A DNA stretch of 37,872 bases from Rhodothermus sp. GTDB taxonomy: Bacteria > Bacteroidota > Rhodothermia > Rhodothermales > Rhodothermaceae. Positions 35,091 to 37,872 of this stretch are shown here, piece after piece (the first letter of the stretch is position 1; each line of letters begins with the position of its first letter). Made by a program: the position numbers and the translations under genes. The stretch lies in the NCBI GenBank assembly GCA_015487635.1, contig WFPM01000160.1, positions 1-37,872 of the forward strand, in the 5' to 3' direction. The notes below the pieces were generated by a model. That model ran no database searches, had not been told where the DNA came from, and worked only from the letters and a program-made list of their open reading frames with translations.

Positions 35091-37548
35091 GCGCGGGCAG
35101 AAAGACCAGCGCGGCCAGCAGGGTGGTCCCGATGCCCACGACGGCCAGTTCGCCGATAGAGCGCAGCCCTGGATGGAAGCTGAGCAGCAGCCCGGCAAAG
35201 CCCATCATGGTGGTCAGCGAGGCCATCGTCACGTGCTCGCCCGTCGAGCGCAGCACCTGCAGAATGCTCCCCGGTCCCCGCTCCCGGTAGCGATGCACCA
35301 GGTGTGCCCCTGCATCGTTGCCGATGCCCAGCACGGCCGGCAACACCACCATGTTGTAGAAGTTGAGCTTCATGCCGAGCAGCTCCATCACCAGCAGCAT
35401 CCAGAGCACGCCCACCACGAGCGGCAAAAGCGCCAGCATCGTCCAGCGCGGCGTGCGGAAGTTCAGCCACATGAGCAGCGTGACGGCCACGAACGTCAGC
35501 AGCACCATCCAGGGCGCTTCTTTGAGCATCAGCCGGAGCATGTCGGCCGCCACCAGCGACGTGGAGCCCGCGTAGTACACCTTGCCGTTCACTTCCACGC
35601 GCCCGACGTCCTCAGCAAATGCCATCGAGTTGCGGCCGTCGGCCAGACGCACCGAGGGATAAATCAACACGAAGTTGCCGATCTCGCCGGTCTTTGACGT
35701 GAAACGCGCTTTCAGGAAGTCCGGCACTTCGTCGAGCGAGATCGGCCGCCTGGTCTGCACCGCCTCGCGCAGGCGCTGGATCCATACCGACGTGTCAGCC
35801 CGCAGGAACGGATCGTTGAGCAATTCCCGGATGCGGGCAATGCGGGCCAGCTTGGCCTGCTGCGCTTCGGGAGTCATCGGGAAGCGTTCCTGCAGACTTT
35901 CCACATCAAGGATTGTAGGTGAAAGGGTATCTTTTGCGGCCCGCTCCCGCAGCGCGGCCACCACGGCCGGCACCTCCGCGGGATCGTCCACCACGATGTA
36001 GGCCGGATTGCGCCGGCCGTGCGTCTGATAAACCCGCTCCACGTAATCCTGACGAGCTTCGTAGTCTTCGTAACGCGGTTCCAGCTTGCCGAAGTCCCAC
36101 TCGAACGACACGCGCGGCAGAAACAGCAGCGCCAGCACGACGGCCGCCACACTGGCCAGCACCACACTACGCGCTGCCGGGAAACGCCCGCGCCCCACCT
36201 GATGCACGGGGGCCGCATGGCCGGCCTCCAGGTTCAACAGCCGATAGCGTTCGGCCAGCGCCAGCAGCGCCGGCATCACCACGAGCATGGCCACCAGCGC
36301 AAACAGAATCCCGCTCCCCGCGATGAAGCCAAACTCGCTGAAGCCCTTGAAGTCTGCGATCATCAGCACGTAGAGCGAGACGGCCGTGGTCAGCGCCCCG
36401 ATCGTGATGGCCTGGCCCGTGCTCAGAAACGTGATCTCGGCCGCTTCGGCCACGTCGCGCCCCTCGGCCCGCTCCTCGGCATAACGTGCGTAGAAGTGAA
36501 TGCCGTAATCGATGCCCAGGCCGAAAAGCACTAGCCCGAGCGTCGAAGTCATCAGGTTCAGCGTCTTAAAAGCCACGTAGGCAAGCCCAAACGACCACGA
36601 CAGGCTCATCAGCAATGGCAGGCCGATCAGCACGGCCATCACGGGCATGCGGCCCAGCTCGGCCAAGAGCACGCGTCGGTCGAAGCGACGCCCGGCCCGC
36701 GCCCGGTATGACTTGTAGGTGAAGTAGAGCACCACCAGCAGTAGCACGGCCGTCACGCCCGCCCCGAACGAGCTGAACACGTCGTCGGTGATGGCCCGCA
36801 CCTCGACGAGCTGGCGCAGCAGCCGTCCGGCCAGGACTACCTGCATCTCCGGATGATAGCGGTGCGGCTGCATCTCGTCGACCAGCCGCTGCAGGTCCCG
36901 GTACAGGTCCGCAATATAGCCGATGTTCGTCTGGGAGTTCGTCGGGTAGAAGCGCACGACCAGCGTCGTGCTGTCGTCCGAGATCGGATATTCCTTGCCG
37001 ATCAGCTCCTCGTAGACGACCTGCAGCGCCTCGACCGTCGTGTCCTCCTCGGCCTCCTCTTCTTCTTCCAGCTCAAAAAAGAACGGATTGGCCTTCAGGC
37101 GTGCCTCTTCAATTTTTTCCTGGAGAAACTGCTCCAGGCGATCCAGCTCCTCGTCGGTCGCAAAGTAAAGGGCATTTTTACGCAAAAACGCCGTCTCGCG
37201 GCGGTACTCGACGCGGCCCAGGTAGGGTTCGTCGTAGCCCTCCCCTTTGAGCGCCAGCGCTTTGGGGATCAGATCCTCGGCGAAGCGCCGGTTGGCCTCG
37301 AACGACGGGCTAACGATGGCTACATCCACCGTGCTTTCGCCACCGACCATTTCGCGCAGCCGCTCGAGCGCCTGCACGCTGGGATAGGATTTCGGGATCA
37401 GCTTAGAGAAATCCGTGTCGATGCGCAGCCGCATGGCGAGCGAGACGCCGAGCACCGAAAGCGTCAGCGCCAGCAGCAGGACCGTTCCGGGACGGCGAAC
37501 GGCCCAGCGAATCACCGGGCGCAATTGCTGAAACACCTGCTCCATCAT
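35011..37548 (-). CDS. MMPL/RND-superfamily membrane exporter
   Basis: An 845-residue transporter with the RND layout: an N-terminal helix (TVLLLALTLSVLGVSLAM), a large periplasmic domain with an acidic stretch (FFELEEEEEAEEDTT), five membrane helices, then a second copy of the same plan. Helix-4-type motifs are GLVLFGLGIDYGIHFYARY in the first half and LGIGNDAGAHLVHRY in the second, the Asp residues being candidates for proton transfer. It falls in the MMPL/SSD-like group linked to lipid, hopanoid or carotenoid transport. Substrate is unknown. The ATG at 37548 (or 37545) is 3 bases after the DUF3047 stop, so the genes are coupled. The C-terminal tail lies in the 80-base overlap with the GT4 gene. 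Confidence 0.93.
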   Translation of the reverse strand: MMEQVFQQLRPVIRWAVRRPGTVLLLALTLSVLGVSLAMRLRIDTDFSKLIPKSYPSVQALERLREMVGGESTVDVAIVSPSFEANRRFAEDLIPKALALKGEGYDEPYLGRVEYRRETAFLRKNALYFATDEELDRLEQFLQEKIEEARLKANPFFFELEEEEEAEEDTTVEALQVVYEELIGKEYPISDDSTTLVVRFYPTNSQTNIGYIADLYRDLQRLVDEMQPHRYHPEMQVVLAGRLLRQLVEVRAITDDVFSSFGAGVTAVLLLVVLYFTYKSYRARAGRRFDRRVLLAELGRMPVMAVLIGLPLLMSLSWSFGLAYVAFKTLNLMTSTLGLVLFGLGIDYGIHFYARYAEERAEGRDVAEAAEITFLSTGQAITIGALTTAVSLYVLMIADFKGFSEFGFIAGSGILFALVAMLVVMPALLALAERYRLLNLEAGHAAPVHQVGRGRFPAARSVVLASVAAVVLALLFLPRVSFEWDFGKLEPRYEDYEARQDYVERVYQTHGRRNPAYIVVDDPAEVPAVVAALRERAAKDTLSPTILDVESLQERFPMTPEAQQAKLARIARIRELLNDPFLRADTSVWIQRLREAVQTRRPISLDEVPDFLKARFTSKTGEIGNFVLIYPSVRLADGRNSMAFAEDVGRVEVNGKVYYAGSTSLVAADMLRLMLKEAPWMVLLTFVAVTLLMWLNFRTPRWTMLALLPLVVGVLWMLLVMELLGMKLNFYNMVVLPAVLGIGNDAGAHLVHRYRERGPGSILQVLRSTGEHVTMASLTTMMGFAGLLLSFHPGLRSIGELAVVGIGTTLLAALVFLPALIQWLEDREKRPAPEPEAAPTTSLSK

Positions 37549-37551
37549 GGG

Positions 37552-37872
37552 CTATCGAACCGCAGCAGCGGCCGGTAAGAGTTCAAAGTCGTCGAAATCG
37601 ACCACGGCGTAGTCTTTCGTGTTGTCCGAGTCGCTCCAGATCGTAATCGAAAGCGGCCGGGCGGGCGGCTCTTTGCCGAATACGCGCCGGTAGTCGGCCA
37701 CCACGTCGCGTTCGACCGTCACCCAGTGCCCGAACCCTTCCTGGGCGGACGAGGCCACGATGACCCGCAACGGCCCGTAATCGACCACGGTCTCACGGGG
37801 CAGCAAGGCGCTGTAGGTGTACTTGATGCTGATCGGGCGGCCCAGCCAGTCGGTGCCGAACGTCACATAGAC
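37552..37872 (-). CDS. DUF3047-family protein, cut by the right edge
   Basis: Only the C-terminal 106 residues are present; the frame is open to the window edge. The segment has YGPLRVIVASSAQEGFGHWV, VVADYRRVFGKEPP and SITIWSDSDNTKDYAVV, a match to the end of DUF3047, a family of secreted or periplasmic proteins of unknown function. It is translationally close to the MMPL exporter (3-base gap), so a shared task in envelope transport is likely. Confidence 0.85.
   Translation of the reverse strand, partial: VYVTFGTDWLGRPISIKYTYSALLPRETVVDYGPLRVIVASSAQEGFGHWVTVERDVVADYRRVFGKEPPARPLSITIWSDSDNTKDYAVVDFDDFELLPAAAAVR

Overview
The window is a GC-rich bacterial chromosome segment. It most likely comes from a Rhodothermus-like member of the Bacteroidota/Rhodothermota. 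The pointers are: three secreted proteins ending in a type IX secretion (T9SS) type A sorting domain with a PNPF motif, a UvrA with the Bacteroidota-type N-terminal half, BatA-domain and DoxX-like membrane proteins, often weak Shine-Dalgarno sites, and an AT-rich Bacteroidota-like promoter before the DoxX gene. The genus is inferred from protein character only. I see no rRNA, tRNA, CRISPR array or intact insertion sequence.

Layout. (1) 1-4724, minus strand: an orphan small protein, gyrB, a polyprenol-phosphate-sugar-type GT2, a GT4 glycosyltransferase and the start of another protein at the left edge; the last four are tightly packed. (2) 4837-6159: an exported amidohydrolase, then a bidirectional terminator. 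(3) 6234-13066, all minus: a CBS/ACT-like regulator, the ribosome-associated GTPase HflX, a small membrane protein, a BatA/von Willebrand A membrane protein, a PRMT-like methyltransferase and an HDOD signalling protein. (4) 13361-21081, a secreted and surface-protein island: a HAF-repeat protein, a small T9SS protein in an operon with a trimeric-fibre-like protein carrying a C-terminal S74 intramolecular chaperone, and a 13-unit FG-GAP protein interrupted by a DUF11 domain. The fibre and FG-GAP genes share a duplicated leader and signal peptide, plus a second repeated block further upstream. (5) 21693-26012: an ECF sigma factor with its probable partner, a Ser/Thr kinase-TPR receptor, then an exported endonuclease/exonuclease/phosphatase-fold enzyme. 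(6) 25992-30373: a lipoprotein, a DoxX-like protein, a cupin and uvrA. (7) 30376-32422: a HepT-MntA toxin-antitoxin pair, a thioredoxin-like protein and a divergent msrA. (8) 32627-37872: two GT4 glycosyltransferases converging on an MMPL/RND exporter and a DUF3047 protein cut by the right edge.

How the parts may work together. The sigma factor lacks the acidic residues usual in region 2.2 and has Ser/Thr there, as in ECF factors activated by phosphorylation by a co-encoded kinase. A membrane kinase follows 24 bases downstream, so this pair is the best candidate for a self-contained signalling system. The surface island next to it is a plausible but unproven target. The island itself looks like a place where one leader and signal peptide were joined to different repeat architectures.
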